The notes under the pieces are model-generated. The model saw only the letters and a list, made by a program, of their open reading frames with translations, was not told the DNA's origin and did not search any database. The translations under genes and the position numbers were made by a program. Of a stretch of 64,000 nt of DNA, positions 8,420 to 17,481 are shown one piece after another. Origin of the DNA: Streptomyces sp. TN58 (lineage in GTDB: Bacteria; Actinomycetota; Actinomycetes; Streptomycetales; Streptomycetaceae); NCBI RefSeq assembly GCF_001941845.1, contig NZ_CP018870.1:4091001-4155000 (forward strand), written 5' to 3'. Position 1 is the stretch's first letter. Each line of letters begins with the position of its first letter.

Positions 8420-10228
8420 GTGTCCGGATTCGGTTCGACCATGGAGGCGGGCGTTCCGTCCGCGCGGTCCCGCGCTCTCGCCGTGCTGCGCGTGCGCAGC
8501 CGGGCCCTGGCCGCGGCGCTGCTGCCCGCCGCCCTCGCCGTGGTCCTGGTGACCGCCAGGGCGACGGGCCGGCTGTCCGGCGAGCCCTGGGCCGCCGTGA
8601 CGCTCGTGGTGTGCGCTGTCGCCGCACTGGTGCTGCTCCTCGCCGGGATCTTCGCCGCGGTGGTGCTGCGGGCGAGCCCGGCGGTGACGCCGACGGTGCC
8701 GCTGTCCGAGGCGGCCGCCCCCGATCTCTACCGCCTCGTGCGGGACCTGGCCGAGCGGATGGACGTGCCGCCGCCCTCCGCCATAGCCCTGACGCCGGAC
8801 TGCGACAGCTGGCTGGAGGACCGCGCCCATGCGGCCCACCGCCGGGGCGGCATAGCCGGCGGCCCCCAGTCCGCGCCGGGTGCGGCCCCCGTGCTGGTGA
8901 TCGGCTCGCCGTTCCTGTGGTGGATGCGGGTCGCGGAGCTGCGGGCGGTGCTCGCCCCGGTCGTCGCCGGTACGGGGCCCTCCGCGCACCCGGACATAGC
9001 CGACGCGCGCGGCTTCGTGCGGGGCCTGGACGCGGCCGTGGACGTCGGCGGGCGACGGGGCCTCGGCTGGATCGCCGCGCCGGCCCGGCTGCTGCTGAGG
9101 CTGTGCAGGACGGACGCCGCCGAGATGGAGCGCGGGGTGGCCGCCGCCGCGTCGGACCGCGCACAGGACGTGGACTACGGGCTGCGCATCGTCGCGCAGG
9201 AGCAGGTCGGCCTCGCTTATGCGGGGTGGGACCGGCTGCTGACCCGGGTGGCGCTGCCCGCCTGGCGGATGGGACGCTGGCCTGCCCACCTGGACGCCGG
9301 GGTGGTCTCGGCGCTGACCGAGCTGTCGAGGCGGGACCGGCTGGCCGACGGTTTCACCTCGCGGCTCGGCGAGCGGCCCGCCTGCGACCTGCTGGAGCAG
9401 CCCGGCGTGATCGACGAGGAGACCTCGCTGCTGGCGGCCCGGCTCTTCCACGGAGGCCCGGCCGAGGCCGGACCGGACTGGTCGCCGGTGGAGTGGGCGG
9501 CCTATCCGGAGGAGGTCGTGGACCGCACATGGCGTGCCGAGGCGGCCCGCCTGCACGCCGCACTGGACGCCCTCGCCGGCCCGGCGGTCCGCCCCGCCGG
9601 GTCCGCAGGCCCCACCGGGCCGCACGGCTCCGCCGGACCCGCCGCGTCGGCAGGCTCCGCGAGCCCGGCCGGCGCCGGTTCCGCCGCCTCGGGAGGTCCC
9701 GCCGCTGCCGCCGGCTCGGCCGCCCCGTCGGGTCCCTCGGGCGCGGCGGGACCGGCCACGATCGAGGCCGCCGGGGCCGCGCATCCCATCGCGGACGGCT
9801 TCGCCGGGCCCACCCTGGAGCGGGTGCTGGACTGTCTCGCGAACGCCTCGGGGGACGGGGCGCTCGGTGAGGCGCTGGCCGGCCGGCTCAGCGCCGACCT
9901 CGCCCGCGAGGAGCGGGCCGGTGGCGCCGCGGGCAAGGCCCGTGGCGCGGACGCCGTACCGCTGTTCCCGCTCCAGCCGCCCCGCAGCGGCCGGGACCTG
10001 CTGGCCGACCACGTGACGGCGATGGTCTGCTGCGCCGCCGTGGACTCGGCCGGGGCCGCACCCGGCATGGACTGGCTCGACGGCCCGGTCCTGCTGGTCG
10101 ACGGCGACCGCCGGACCGATCTGGCGCCCCGTGTGCTCTGCCTGGTCGAGGACGGGGACCCGGAGCCCCTGAGGGAGTGGCTGTCGGCCCTGGGCGTCCG
10201 TACGGAGGAGCCGGTCCGCCTCGCCTGA
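8420..10228 (+). CDS. Membrane protein resembling an M48 peptidase without the zinc site
   Basis: About 602 residues from GTG 8420, preceded by GAGGGGG; GTG 8408 and ATG 8441 are alternatives. Two transmembrane segments lie near residues 29-50 and 57-83. The following region (VPLSEAAAPDLYRLVRDLAER, then VPPPSAIALTP and AELRAVL) has the layout of M48/HtpX-type peptidases, where a phrase like ELRAVLAHELGH carries the zinc-binding HExxH. Here that stretch reads AELRAVLAPVVAG (about 172-184), so both histidines and the glutamate are gone. The second half has an Ala/Gly/Pro-rich linker and a conserved C-terminal domain. I read it as a probable pseudoprotease; partner and role are unknown. Confidence 0.72.
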   Translation: MSGFGSTMEAGVPSARSRALAVLRVRSRALAAALLPAALAVVLVTARATGRLSGEPWAAVTLVVCAVAALVLLLAGIFAAVVLRASPAVTPTVPLSEAAAPDLYRLVRDLAERMDVPPPSAIALTPDCDSWLEDRAHAAHRRGGIAGGPQSAPGAAPVLVIGSPFLWWMRVAELRAVLAPVVAGTGPSAHPDIADARGFVRGLDAAVDVGGRRGLGWIAAPARLLLRLCRTDAAEMERGVAAAASDRAQDVDYGLRIVAQEQVGLAYAGWDRLLTRVALPAWRMGRWPAHLDAGVVSALTELSRRDRLADGFTSRLGERPACDLLEQPGVIDEETSLLAARLFHGGPAEAGPDWSPVEWAAYPEEVVDRTWRAEAARLHAALDALAGPAVRPAGSAGPTGPHGSAGPAASAGSASPAGAGSAASGGPAAAAGSAAPSGPSGAAGPATIEAAGAAHPIADGFAGPTLERVLDCLANASGDGALGEALAGRLSADLAREERAGGAAGKARGADAVPLFPLQPPRSGRDLLADHVTAMVCCAAVDSAGAAPGMDWLDGPVLLVDGDRRTDLAPRVLCLVEDGDPEPLREWLSALGVRTEEPVRLA

Positions 10229-10453
10229 GACGTCCGGTCGCGCCAATTCACGACGAACGGTGACGGAGTGCGTGCGTAATGTGATGTGCTGGGACCGGTC
10301 GCGGCTGGATGCCCCGAAGCGGATGTCCGAGAAGCGGCGCACCGGCGTGACGCAACCGGCGCCACGAAACCGGCACCACGCGCGCGCCGCGCAACCGGCG
10401 CAACGCACCGAGGCGGAGCACGCCGGCCGGGGGAGCGAGGGAGGGGAGCGGTC

Positions 10454-11941
10454 ATGGGTACGGACCAGATCCGGCGTTGGGAGTCGGGTGCGCTCGCGCA
10501 CGCGGTGAACGACCCCTTCGGACAGGGCCCCCTGCCCTGGTTCCGGGGCAGCGAGCTCTACTTCGACGACACCGGGCAGGTCGTCCCCTGGTACGTGGAC
10601 CCGGCCGCGGCGGCCGCCGGCACCGGCCAGATCCCCCGGGCCCGCGTCAACGGCGGCCCCCGCACGGCCGACGACGTTCACCGCCAGATCAAGGGTTTCG
10701 CCTCCGACGGCGCCGTCGCCCCGGGCGAGGCCATCGACTTCCACATCACCGTCGACCCGCCCCAGCAGTTCTCCGTCGACGTGTACCGGATCGGCCACTA
10801 CGGCGGCGACGGCGCCTCGAAGATCACCACCAGCCCCCGGCTCTCCGGCATCGTCCAGCCCGCCCCCCTCGCCGCGGACCGCACCGTCTCCTGCCACCAC
10901 TGGTGGCTGTCCTGGCGCCTGCAGGTCCCGTCGTACTGGAGCGTCGGCGCGTACGTCGCCGTCCTCACCACCGTCGACGGCTACCGTTCGCACATCCCCT
11001 TCACGGTCCGCGACGACCATCCCGCCGACCTCCTGCTGCTGCTCCCCGACATCACCTGGCAGGCGTACAACCTCTACCCGGAGGACGGCCGGACCGGCGC
11101 CAGCCTTTACCACGCCTGGGACGAGGCGGGCCGCCTCCTCGGCGAGCAGGACGCGGCCGTCACCGTGTCCTTCGACCGCCCCTACGCGGGCGCCGGACTG
11201 CCCCTCCACGTCGGTCACGCCTACGACTTCATCCGCTGGGCCGAGCGCTACGGCTACGACATCGCCTACGCCGACACCCGCGACCTGCACGCCGGCCGCG
11301 TCGACCCCACCCGGTACCGGGGCCTGGTCTTCCCCGGCCACGACGAGTACTGGTCGGCGCCGATGCGCCGCACCGTCGAGCGCGCCCGCGGCCACGGGAC
11401 CTCGCTCGTGTTCCTCTCCGCGAACACCATGTACTGGCAGGTCGAGCTGGCCCCCTCGCCCTCCGGGGTGGCCGACCGGCTGCTCACCTGCCGAAAACGC
11501 CGCGGACCGGGCCGCCCCAGCCTCTGGCGCGAGGTCGACCGCCCGGAGCAGCAGCTGCTCGGCATCCAGTACGCGGGCCGGGTCCCCGAGCCCGCGCCGA
11601 TGATCGTGCGCAATGCCGGGCACTGGCTGTGGGAAGCCACCGGCGCCGGCGAGAACGACGAGCTGCCCGGCCTGGTCGCGGGCGAGGCCGACCGGTACTT
11701 CCCGCGCACCCAGCTCCCCGAGCACGAGGACCGGATCCTGCTCGCGCACTCCCCGTACCTCGACAGCGAGGGCCAGCGCCGCCATCAGGAGACCTCCCTC
11801 TACCGGGCGCCCAGCGGGGCGCTGGTCTTCGCCTCCGGCACCTTCGCCTGGTCCCCGGCCCTCGACCGCCCCGGGCATGTCGACGAGCGCGTGCAGCGGG
11901 CCACGGCCAACCTCCTCGACCGGATCTGCAAGCGCGACTGA
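10454..11941 (+). CDS. N,N-dimethylformamidase beta-subunit-like protein
   Basis: A 495-residue protein from ATG 10454, with GAGGGGAG before it. The core contains FSVDVYRIGHYGGDGA (an Ig-like or sheet region), then LLPDITWQAYNLYPEDG, GHAYDFIRWAERYGYD, VFPGHDEYWSAPMRRTVERA and LVFLSANTMYWQVE, a series typical of the large subunit family of dimethylformamidase. Proteins of this family in actinobacteria are widespread and mostly uncharacterised; amide hydrolysis should not be assumed, because the small subunit is absent nearby. There is no signal peptide. It lies between the M48-like gene and purC. Confidence 0.8.
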   Translation: MGTDQIRRWESGALAHAVNDPFGQGPLPWFRGSELYFDDTGQVVPWYVDPAAAAAGTGQIPRARVNGGPRTADDVHRQIKGFASDGAVAPGEAIDFHITVDPPQQFSVDVYRIGHYGGDGASKITTSPRLSGIVQPAPLAADRTVSCHHWWLSWRLQVPSYWSVGAYVAVLTTVDGYRSHIPFTVRDDHPADLLLLLPDITWQAYNLYPEDGRTGASLYHAWDEAGRLLGEQDAAVTVSFDRPYAGAGLPLHVGHAYDFIRWAERYGYDIAYADTRDLHAGRVDPTRYRGLVFPGHDEYWSAPMRRTVERARGHGTSLVFLSANTMYWQVELAPSPSGVADRLLTCRKRRGPGRPSLWREVDRPEQQLLGIQYAGRVPEPAPMIVRNAGHWLWEATGAGENDELPGLVAGEADRYFPRTQLPEHEDRILLAHSPYLDSEGQRRHQETSLYRAPSGALVFASGTFAWSPALDRPGHVDERVQRATANLLDRICKRD

Positions 11942-12076
11942 CACACGCCCCGCGAGCGCCCCAGGGGCGGCCCGGAGGCGGCCCGCGGGCCCCGGCGCAC
12001 GCACCCCTTGTCTTGGGAGGGGACGCCGGTGCGCGAGAATCGGGGTGCGCTTCATACAGAACCACAGGGAGACCCC

Positions 12077-12982
12077 GTGTCCGGATTCGTCGAAAAGCCC
12101 GAGCCGGTTCAGGTTCCGGGCCTCGTCCACCTCCACACCGGCAAGGTGCGCGACCTCTACCAGGACGAGGACGGCCGCCTCGTCATGGTCGCCAGCGACC
12201 GCATCTCCGCCTTCGACTGGGTCCTGCCCACCGAGATCCCGGACAAGGGCCGCGTCCTGACGCAGCTCTCCCTGTGGTGGTTCGACCAGCTCGCGGACCT
12301 CGTCCCGAACCACGTCATCTCCACCGAGCCGCCCGCCGGTGCTCCCGCCGACTGGGCCGGCCGCACGCTGATCTGCAAGAAGCTCGACATGGTCCCGGTC
12401 GAGTGCGTGGCCCGCGGCTACCTCACCGGCTCCGGCCTCGCCGAGTACAACCAGACCCGCACGGTCTGCGGACTGGGCCTGCCCGAGGGTCTCGTGGACG
12501 GCTCCGAGCTGCCCGGCCCGATCTTCACCCCGGCCGCCAAGGCCGAGGTCGGCGAGCACGACGAGAACGTCTCCTACGAGGAGGTCGCGCGCACCACCGG
12601 TGTCGAGACGGCCGCGCTGCTGCGCCAGACGACCCTCGCCGTGTACTCCCGGGCCCGGGACATCGCCCGCGAGCGCGGCATCATCCTGGCCGACACCAAG
12701 TTCGAGTTCGGCTTCGACCCGCAGGACCGCACGCTGGTGGCCGCGGACGAGGTGCTGACCCCGGACTCCTCCCGTTTCTGGCCGGCCGACCAGTGGGAGC
12801 CGGGCCGCTCGCAGCCCTCCTTCGACAAGCAGTACGTCCGCGACTGGCTGTCCTCCGCCGCCTCCGGCTGGGACCCGAAGGGCGAACTCCCGCCGCCGGC
12901 CCTCCCGACGGAGGTCGTCGCGCAGACCCGCGCGAAGTACATCGAGGCCTACGAGCGCCTGACCGGCCTGGACTGGTCGTAG
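12077..12982 (+). CDS. purC: SAICAR synthetase (phosphoribosylaminoimidazole-succinocarboxamide synthase)
   Basis: Joins aspartate to CAIR in purine synthesis. 301 residues, the longer form usual in actinobacteria and eukaryotes. Hallmarks are HTGKVRDLYQ, VASDRISAFDWVLPTEIPDKG, VECVARGYLTGSG and ADTKFEFGFD. The start is GTG 12077 behind CAGGGAG; an in-frame ATG at 12008 lies upstream of the conserved start and is not supported. The gene ends at a strong hairpin. The flanking genes are unrelated to purines, so purC appears to be its own unit here. Confidence 0.97.
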   Translation: MSGFVEKPEPVQVPGLVHLHTGKVRDLYQDEDGRLVMVASDRISAFDWVLPTEIPDKGRVLTQLSLWWFDQLADLVPNHVISTEPPAGAPADWAGRTLICKKLDMVPVECVARGYLTGSGLAEYNQTRTVCGLGLPEGLVDGSELPGPIFTPAAKAEVGEHDENVSYEEVARTTGVETAALLRQTTLAVYSRARDIARERGIILADTKFEFGFDPQDRTLVAADEVLTPDSSRFWPADQWEPGRSQPSFDKQYVRDWLSSAASGWDPKGELPPPALPTEVVAQTRAKYIEAYERLTGLDWS

Positions 12983-12990
12983 GGAAACGA

Positions 12991-13020
12991 AGAAGCCCCG
13001 GTCCGAGGACCGGGGCTTCT
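12991..13020. terminator. Bidirectional terminator between purC and tRNA-Gly
   Basis: A near-perfect hairpin with 14-base arms (AGAAGCCCCGGTCC and its complement) and a two-base centre, with T-rich flanks. It can end purC on the plus strand and the tRNA-Gly transcript on the minus strand. Confidence 0.85.
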
Positions 13021-13029
13021 TCCCTACAG

Positions 13030-13102
<73 letters not shown>

Positions 13103-13124
13103 AGGCGCCGTAAGGCGAGACCTA

Positions 13125-13736
13125 CTATACCCAACCTCGCTCCCGTGCGAGACGCACTGCCGTGTGCCGGTTCTCCGCACCGAGCTTCGTGGCCGCCGAG
13201 GAGAGGTAGTTGCGGACGGTCCCCTGCGAGAGCGAGGCCCGCTCCGCGATCTCCGCGATCGGCGCGCCGTCCTCCGCCAGCTCCAGCACCTCGGCCTCCC
13301 GGGCGGTCAGCGGGGAGTCCCCCGCGCTGATCGCGTCGGCAGCCAACTCCGGGTCCACGTAACGGCCTCCGGCGTGCACGGTCCGGATCAGTTCGGCCAG
13401 CCGCTGCGCCGAGACCGTCTTGGGGGCGAAGGCCCGCACCCCCGCCGCCAGGGCCCGCTTCAGGTGCCCGGGCCGCCCATGACTGGTCACGATCATGGCC
13501 TTGCAGTCGGGGAGTTCGGCGCGCAGCGCTGTGGCGACGCTCACACCGTCGGCGCCCGGCATCTGCAGGTCCAGTACCGCCACGTCAGGCCGGTGCGCCC
13601 GTGCCATCGCCAGTGCCTCGGGGCCCGAGGCCGCCTCCGCGACGACAAGCAGGTCGTCCTCCAGCGCGAGGAGCGCGGCCAGCGCCCCGCGGATCAGGTG
13701 CTCGTCGTCGGCGAGCAGTACGCGTACGGGGCTCAC
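13125..13736 (-). CDS. NarL/LuxR-family response regulator
   Basis: A 203-residue regulator paired with the adjacent histidine kinase. The receiver domain has the acidic pair LLADDEH, the phosphoacceptor Asp at about residue 56 (VAVLDLQMPG), the switch Thr/Ser (IVTSHG) and Lys (FAPKTVS). The C-terminal helix-turn-helix reads LTAREAEVLELAEDGAPIAEIA and then LSQGTVRNYLSSAATKLGA, typical of the LuxR class. GTG 13736 overlaps the kinase stop by four bases. It is the last gene of a four-gene minus-strand operon and most likely controls the ABC transporter encoded upstream in the same operon. Confidence 0.94.
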   Translation of the reverse strand: MSPVRVLLADDEHLIRGALAALLALEDDLLVVAEAASGPEALAMARAHRPDVAVLDLQMPGADGVSVATALRAELPDCKAMIVTSHGRPGHLKRALAAGVRAFAPKTVSAQRLAELIRTVHAGGRYVDPELAADAISAGDSPLTAREAEVLELAEDGAPIAEIAERASLSQGTVRNYLSSAATKLGAENRHTAVRLARERGWV

Positions 13737-14971
13737 GCCCGCACCTCCAGTTCTTCCAGTCCTCGGCCCGGTATCTGCGCTCGCAGGCGGAACCGGCCGT
13801 CGCCGACGAGGCCGGCTTCCAGCGTCCCTTCCAGTACGGCGAGCCGTTCGCGCAGGCCGGCCAGACCGGAGCCGGGCGGCCCGGCGGGGGTCTGCGGCGC
13901 CCCGTCGTTCTCCACGACCAGCGTGACGGCTCCGCCCTCCAGGGCGGTCAGCCGGATCAGGCAGCGTTGCGCGTCCCCGTGCCGCAGCACGTTCGTGGTG
14001 GCCTCGCGGACCACCCAGCCGAGCGCCGACTGGACCTCGGAGGGCAGTTCGGGTGCGGTCCCGAAGTCGACGCGGCAGTCCATCCCGGCCGCGCTGAGCA
14101 CTCCGCGCGCGCCCTCCAGTTCCACCGCGAGGTCCGCTTCCCGGTAGCCGCGCACCACGTCCCGTACCTCCCGCTGCGATTCCCGGGCGATCCGCTGGAC
14201 CTCGATCATCTGCTCCACGGCCTCCGGGCGTTCGCGTCGGGCCAGCTGTACCGCCAGCTCGCTCTTGAGGGCGATGACCGCCAGGTTGCGGCCCATCACG
14301 TCGTGCAGGTCCCGGCCGAAGCGCAGCCGTTCCTCGGCCACCGCGAGCCGGGCCTGGACCTCGCGTGAGCGGTCCAGCTCGTAGACGGTGGTCAGCAGCC
14401 ACGCCGAGAACCCGCAGGTGGCGCCGAAGAACAGGCTGCCCAGCAGTACGCCGACGGCGTACCCGAGCGCCGTGGCGGCCGGTATGCCCAGGGCGAGCGC
14501 GGCCATTCCGGTCGAGACCGCCGCAGCCGCGGGGACGTACCACATGCGCTTCACGGGCCGCAGGCACAGGACCAGGGATCCGGAGGCGAACCAGGTCAGT
14601 CCCGCCACCAGCGTCGGTGCCATGGCCGGTTCGGATATGTGGCCGGTCACCCGGAGGATCAGGACGCCGAGGACGCACGCGGCCGTCGCGGCGGCAGTCG
14701 CCAGCGCCAGCCGGGTGGGGTGCTCGCGTCGCCCCAACACCCAGTGCAGCGCCTTGGAGGTGAGCACCCCGCACAGGATGGCGTGGGCGAACACCAGCAG
14801 GAAGAGCGACACCGCCACCGCTGCGGGGGACTCCCTCGCCGCGGAGGCCACGGGGGCCAAGCCGAACGACGTGATCTCCAGGAGCACGAAGAGGTGGAAC
14901 GACCCCCGCGTGTACAGCTCGATCTTCCCCGCACTGCTGCGGTTCTTCCACCATCCCGTCAACTTCGGCAC
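13733..14971 (-). CDS. DesK/LiaS-type sensor histidine kinase
   Basis: About 412 residues from GTG 14971, which has GGGGGA eight to nine bases upstream and sits 22 bp after the permease stop; an earlier in-frame start would overlap the permease. Several hydrophobic segments fill the first 200 residues, with little extracytoplasmic sequence, suggesting intramembrane sensing of membrane stress or a transported compound. The HisKA_3 dimerisation motif FGRDLHDVMGRNLAVIALK carries the phosphorylated His at about 223. ATP-binding N and G boxes are REATTNVLRHGDA and GSGLAGLRERL. It phosphorylates the regulator encoded next to it. Confidence 0.94.
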   Translation of the reverse strand: MPKLTGWWKNRSSAGKIELYTRGSFHLFVLLEITSFGLAPVASAARESPAAVAVSLFLLVFAHAILCGVLTSKALHWVLGRREHPTRLALATAAATAACVLGVLILRVTGHISEPAMAPTLVAGLTWFASGSLVLCLRPVKRMWYVPAAAAVSTGMAALALGIPAATALGYAVGVLLGSLFFGATCGFSAWLLTTVYELDRSREVQARLAVAEERLRFGRDLHDVMGRNLAVIALKSELAVQLARRERPEAVEQMIEVQRIARESQREVRDVVRGYREADLAVELEGARGVLSAAGMDCRVDFGTAPELPSEVQSALGWVVREATTNVLRHGDAQRCLIRLTALEGGAVTLVVENDGAPQTPAGPPGSGLAGLRERLAVLEGTLEAGLVGDGRFRLRAQIPGRGLEELEVRA

Positions 14972-14993
14972 TGGGCCCGTCCCCCGACTCGTT

Positions 14994-15758
14994 CTACCGG
15001 CGCGGTTCCCAGCGGAACCACCGCTGGACAGCAAACACGCTGATCACGATCCAGGCCAGCGTGGTGAGGCCGGCACCGAGCAGGTCCCCGCCCGCGGCGC
15101 CGCCGCTCCAGCCGGCCCGTACGAGTGCCATCACGCCGCTCAGCGGCAGCAGTTCGCACACCGAGGCCACCGCGTCCGGCAGCGCGTCGGTCGGGGCGAA
15201 CATCCCCGAGCCGAGCACGGTCGCCAGGAACAGCGGCAGCGTGGTGAGGCCGGCGGTCTCCACGGTGCGGGTGAACGCGCTGGTCACGGCGGACAGCGCG
15301 GCGAGCAGCAGGACGCCGGCGAGGACGGCCGTCACGAGCAGCAGCGGGCTGCGCGGCATGCGCACGTCCAGGGCGGCCGCCCCGGCGACCGCGAGGACGG
15401 CGACCTGGGCCAGCGCGAGGGCGGCGGCGGGCAGTGCGGTGCCCGCCAGGATCTCCACGTCGCTCGCCTCGCCGGTCCGCAGCCGCTTCAGGACGAGCTC
15501 CTCGCGGCGGGCGACGTAGGAGGAGACCAGGTTCATGTGGACGACGAGGAGCAGCACCATGCCGATCCCGCCGGTCAGGGTGGCCTCGCCCACGGCCTGG
15601 GCGCCCTCGGCCCCGTCGAGGGAGGAGCGCAGGACGAACACCATCAGCAGCGGCATCAGCAGGGCCAGGGTGAGCGTGGCCCGGTTGCGCACCAGCAGGG
15701 TGAGTTCGGAGCGGCCGAGTGCGGTGATCCGGCCGGTGTTGAGGGTGAGCGTGTTCAT
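14994..15758 (-). CDS. ABC-2 type transporter permease
   Basis: A 254-residue integral membrane protein with about six hydrophobic segments (for example LTLALLMPLLMVFVL, GGIGMVLLLVVHMNLVSSYVA, and LTTLAWIVISVF near the end). The arrangement, including the conserved LVLKRLRTGEAS cytosolic loop and the PLFLATVLGSGMF segment, is that of ABC-2 exporters for drugs, antibiotics or lipids. ATG 15758 overlaps the ATPase stop by four bases, so the two halves are coupled. Likely substrate is a peptide or lipid-active antibiotic sensed by the linked kinase, which is inference from LiaS/BceS-like systems. Confidence 0.92.
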   Translation of the reverse strand: MNTLTLNTGRITALGRSELTLLVRNRATLTLALLMPLLMVFVLRSSLDGAEGAQAVGEATLTGGIGMVLLLVVHMNLVSSYVARREELVLKRLRTGEASDVEILAGTALPAAALALAQVAVLAVAGAAALDVRMPRSPLLLVTAVLAGVLLLAALSAVTSAFTRTVETAGLTTLPLFLATVLGSGMFAPTDALPDAVASVCELLPLSGVMALVRAGWSGGAAGGDLLGAGLTTLAWIVISVFAVQRWFRWEPRR

Positions 15759-16699
15759 CGGGTCCCCGCCATCGTGTCCTCGGTACGGCCGCCGGTGTCG
15801 CGGCGGCTGTGGGCGATCTCCAGGAAGGCCTCCTCCAGGGAGGCGGACCGGGCGTCGAGTCCGGCCAGTTCGACGTCGTTCTCCCGGGCCCAGCCGAGCA
15901 GTTCGGTCAGGTCCGCCTGGAGGCGTCCGGTACGGATCTCCACGCGCTGCCCGGAGGCCGCCGCCCGCAGCGTCAGCGGGAGCCGGGCGGCGGGCACCCC
16001 GTCGGGCAGGGTGAAGCGGATCCGGGCCGGGCGGGTGGCGGTCACCTCTGCCGGGGTTCCGGACAGGACGAGTTCGCCGTCGTGGAGGATCGCGAGGCGG
16101 TCCGCGAGCTCCTCGGCCTCCTCCAGGTAGTGCGTGGTCAGCAGTACGGTGGTGCCCTGTTCGCGCAGCTCGCGGACCAGCGCCCAGGTGTCCCGGCGCC
16201 CCTCGGGGTCCATGCCGGTGGTCGGCTCGTCCAGGAAGAGCACCTCGGGCCGGCCGAGCAGGGCCAGCGCCAGGTCGAGGCGCCGCCGCTCACCGCCGGA
16301 CAGCTGCTTCACCCGTACGGAGGACCGTGCTGCCAGGCCGACCATCTCCAGCACCTCGGCCGCCGGGCGGGCGCCGGTGGTGACACCGCCCCACATCCGC
16401 ACGGTCTCGGCGACCGACAGGTCGGAGGGGAACCCGCCCTCCTGGAGCATGACCCCGGTGCGCGGCCGGACCTCGGCCCGCCGGGCGAAGGGGTCGAGGC
16501 CGAAGACCCGCACCTGGCCGGCGCTCGGCGCGGCCAGTCCCTCCAGCAGTTCGACGGTGGAGGTCTTGCCGGCGCCGTTGGTGCCGAGCAGGGCGAAGAC
16601 CTCGCCCCGCGCCACGGAGAAGGAGACGCCCCGTACGGCTTCGAACCCTCCGGAGTAGCCGCGGCGCAGGTCCCGCGCTTCGATCACGGTGTCAGTCAT
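15755..16699 (-). CDS. ABC transporter ATP-binding protein
   Basis: A 314-residue ATPase of the DrrA/CcmA type. Walker A is LLGTNGAGKTST, the Q-loop MLQEGG, the signature LSGGERRRLDLALALLGRP, Walker B VLFLDEPTTGMD and the switch LLTTHYLEEAEELADR. A C-terminal extension of about 90 residues (from VTATRPARIRFTLPDG) is a regulatory tail common in antibiotic-export ATPases. It is first in the operon ATPase-permease-kinase-regulator. No separate regulator precedes it, so the linked two-component system is the expected controller. Confidence 0.95.
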   Translation of the reverse strand: MTDTVIEARDLRRGYSGGFEAVRGVSFSVARGEVFALLGTNGAGKTSTVELLEGLAAPSAGQVRVFGLDPFARRAEVRPRTGVMLQEGGFPSDLSVAETVRMWGGVTTGARPAAEVLEMVGLAARSSVRVKQLSGGERRRLDLALALLGRPEVLFLDEPTTGMDPEGRRDTWALVRELREQGTTVLLTTHYLEEAEELADRLAILHDGELVLSGTPAEVTATRPARIRFTLPDGVPAARLPLTLRAAASGQRVEIRTGRLQADLTELLGWARENDVELAGLDARSASLEEAFLEIAHSRRDTGGRTEDTMAGTR

Positions 16700-16818
16700 G
16701 ACTCAAGCGTCGCGGCGCCCGGAGCGGGCCGGCAGTGCGCGCTGTCATGACCGGGGATGACATTTGTCAGGAGGCCCGGCGGAAGCATGAGGAGCCATAA
16801 GGACGGGAGCCGATACGA

Positions 16819-16851
16819 CGAAGGCCCCGATCGCAATGATCGGGGCCTTCG
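16819..16851. terminator. Hairpin terminator downstream of tRNA-Gly
   Basis: GAAGGCCCCGATC and its complement GATCGGGGCCTTC flank a short centre. It follows the second tRNA-Gly(GCC) on the minus strand and precedes the ABC operon. Confidence 0.8.
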
Positions 16852-16858
16852 CTCACAG

Positions 16859-16931
<73 letters not shown>

Positions 16932-17003
16932 AAGCAGTGCACTGCCGGAGCAGTACGTGCATCACTCTACCCGATCCACCGGAGTGGTCGGAAAGTCATG
17001 CAG

Positions 17004-17075
17004 AGCGGGTGACAGGAATCGCACACTGCGCCTTCCCTCTGGAAGAGGGATGTTCTGCTACTGAACTACACCCGC
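17004..17075 (-). tRNA. tRNA-Gly (TCC)
   Basis: A 72-nt tRNA with GCGGGTG/CACCCGC acceptor, anticodon loop CTTCCAG (TCC, reading GGA/GGG) and T-loop TTCCTGTC region. CCA is not encoded. The short D-arm (TAGTTCAGTAGTAGAAC) is typical of this glycine isoacceptor. Confidence 0.93.
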
Positions 17076-17163
17076 ACGACCTCGGAGGCTCTGACCTGCG
17101 GCCTCGCCCCTCGGCGTGATCCACACATTAGCCGATGGGAGGGGGTGGATGGCAAATCGGCCC

Positions 17164-17481
17164 TCAGTGGGCCGCGTTGTAGGCCTCGTAGATCTTCTTG
17201 GGGATGCGGCCCCGCGGCGGCACGTCGTGCTGGTTGGACCGGGCCCAGGCGCGGACGACCGCCGGGTCGGGGGCGACGGAGGTGTGCTTGAAGGCCTTCC
17301 CCGAGCGGGACTGGCGGCGGCCGGCGGCCACGAACGGCTCCAGGCTCTTCCGCAGTTTCTTTGCGTTGGCGACATTGAGGTCGATCTCGTAGGACTTCCC
17401 GTCCAGGGCGAACATGACCGTTTCCGCCGCTTCTCCGCCATCGATGTCGTCGGAGAGCGTGACCACTACGCGCTGCGCCAC
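17164..17481 (-). CDS. lsrL: Lsr2-family nucleoid-associated protein (LsrL-type paralogue)
   Basis: A 105-residue protein that bridges DNA and silences AT-rich sequences. Start is GTG 17481 (MAQRVVVTLSDDIDGGEA), with AAGGGA nine bases upstream. The N-terminal dimerisation sheet reads TVMFALDGKSYEIDLNVANA, followed by a helix (KKLRKSLEPFVAAGR) and the C-terminal DNA-binding domain RAWARSNQHDVPPRGRIPKKI; the RGR is the AT-hook-like minor-groove contact. From memory, S. coelicolor has Lsr2 plus a second copy, LsrL, encoded immediately upstream of purS, and this gene has that position. The upstream 326 bp is relatively AT-rich, which would permit autoregulation. Confidence 0.93.
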   Translation of the reverse strand: MAQRVVVTLSDDIDGGEAAETVMFALDGKSYEIDLNVANAKKLRKSLEPFVAAGRRQSRSGKAFKHTSVAPDPAVVRAWARSNQHDVPPRGRIPKKIYEAYNAAH

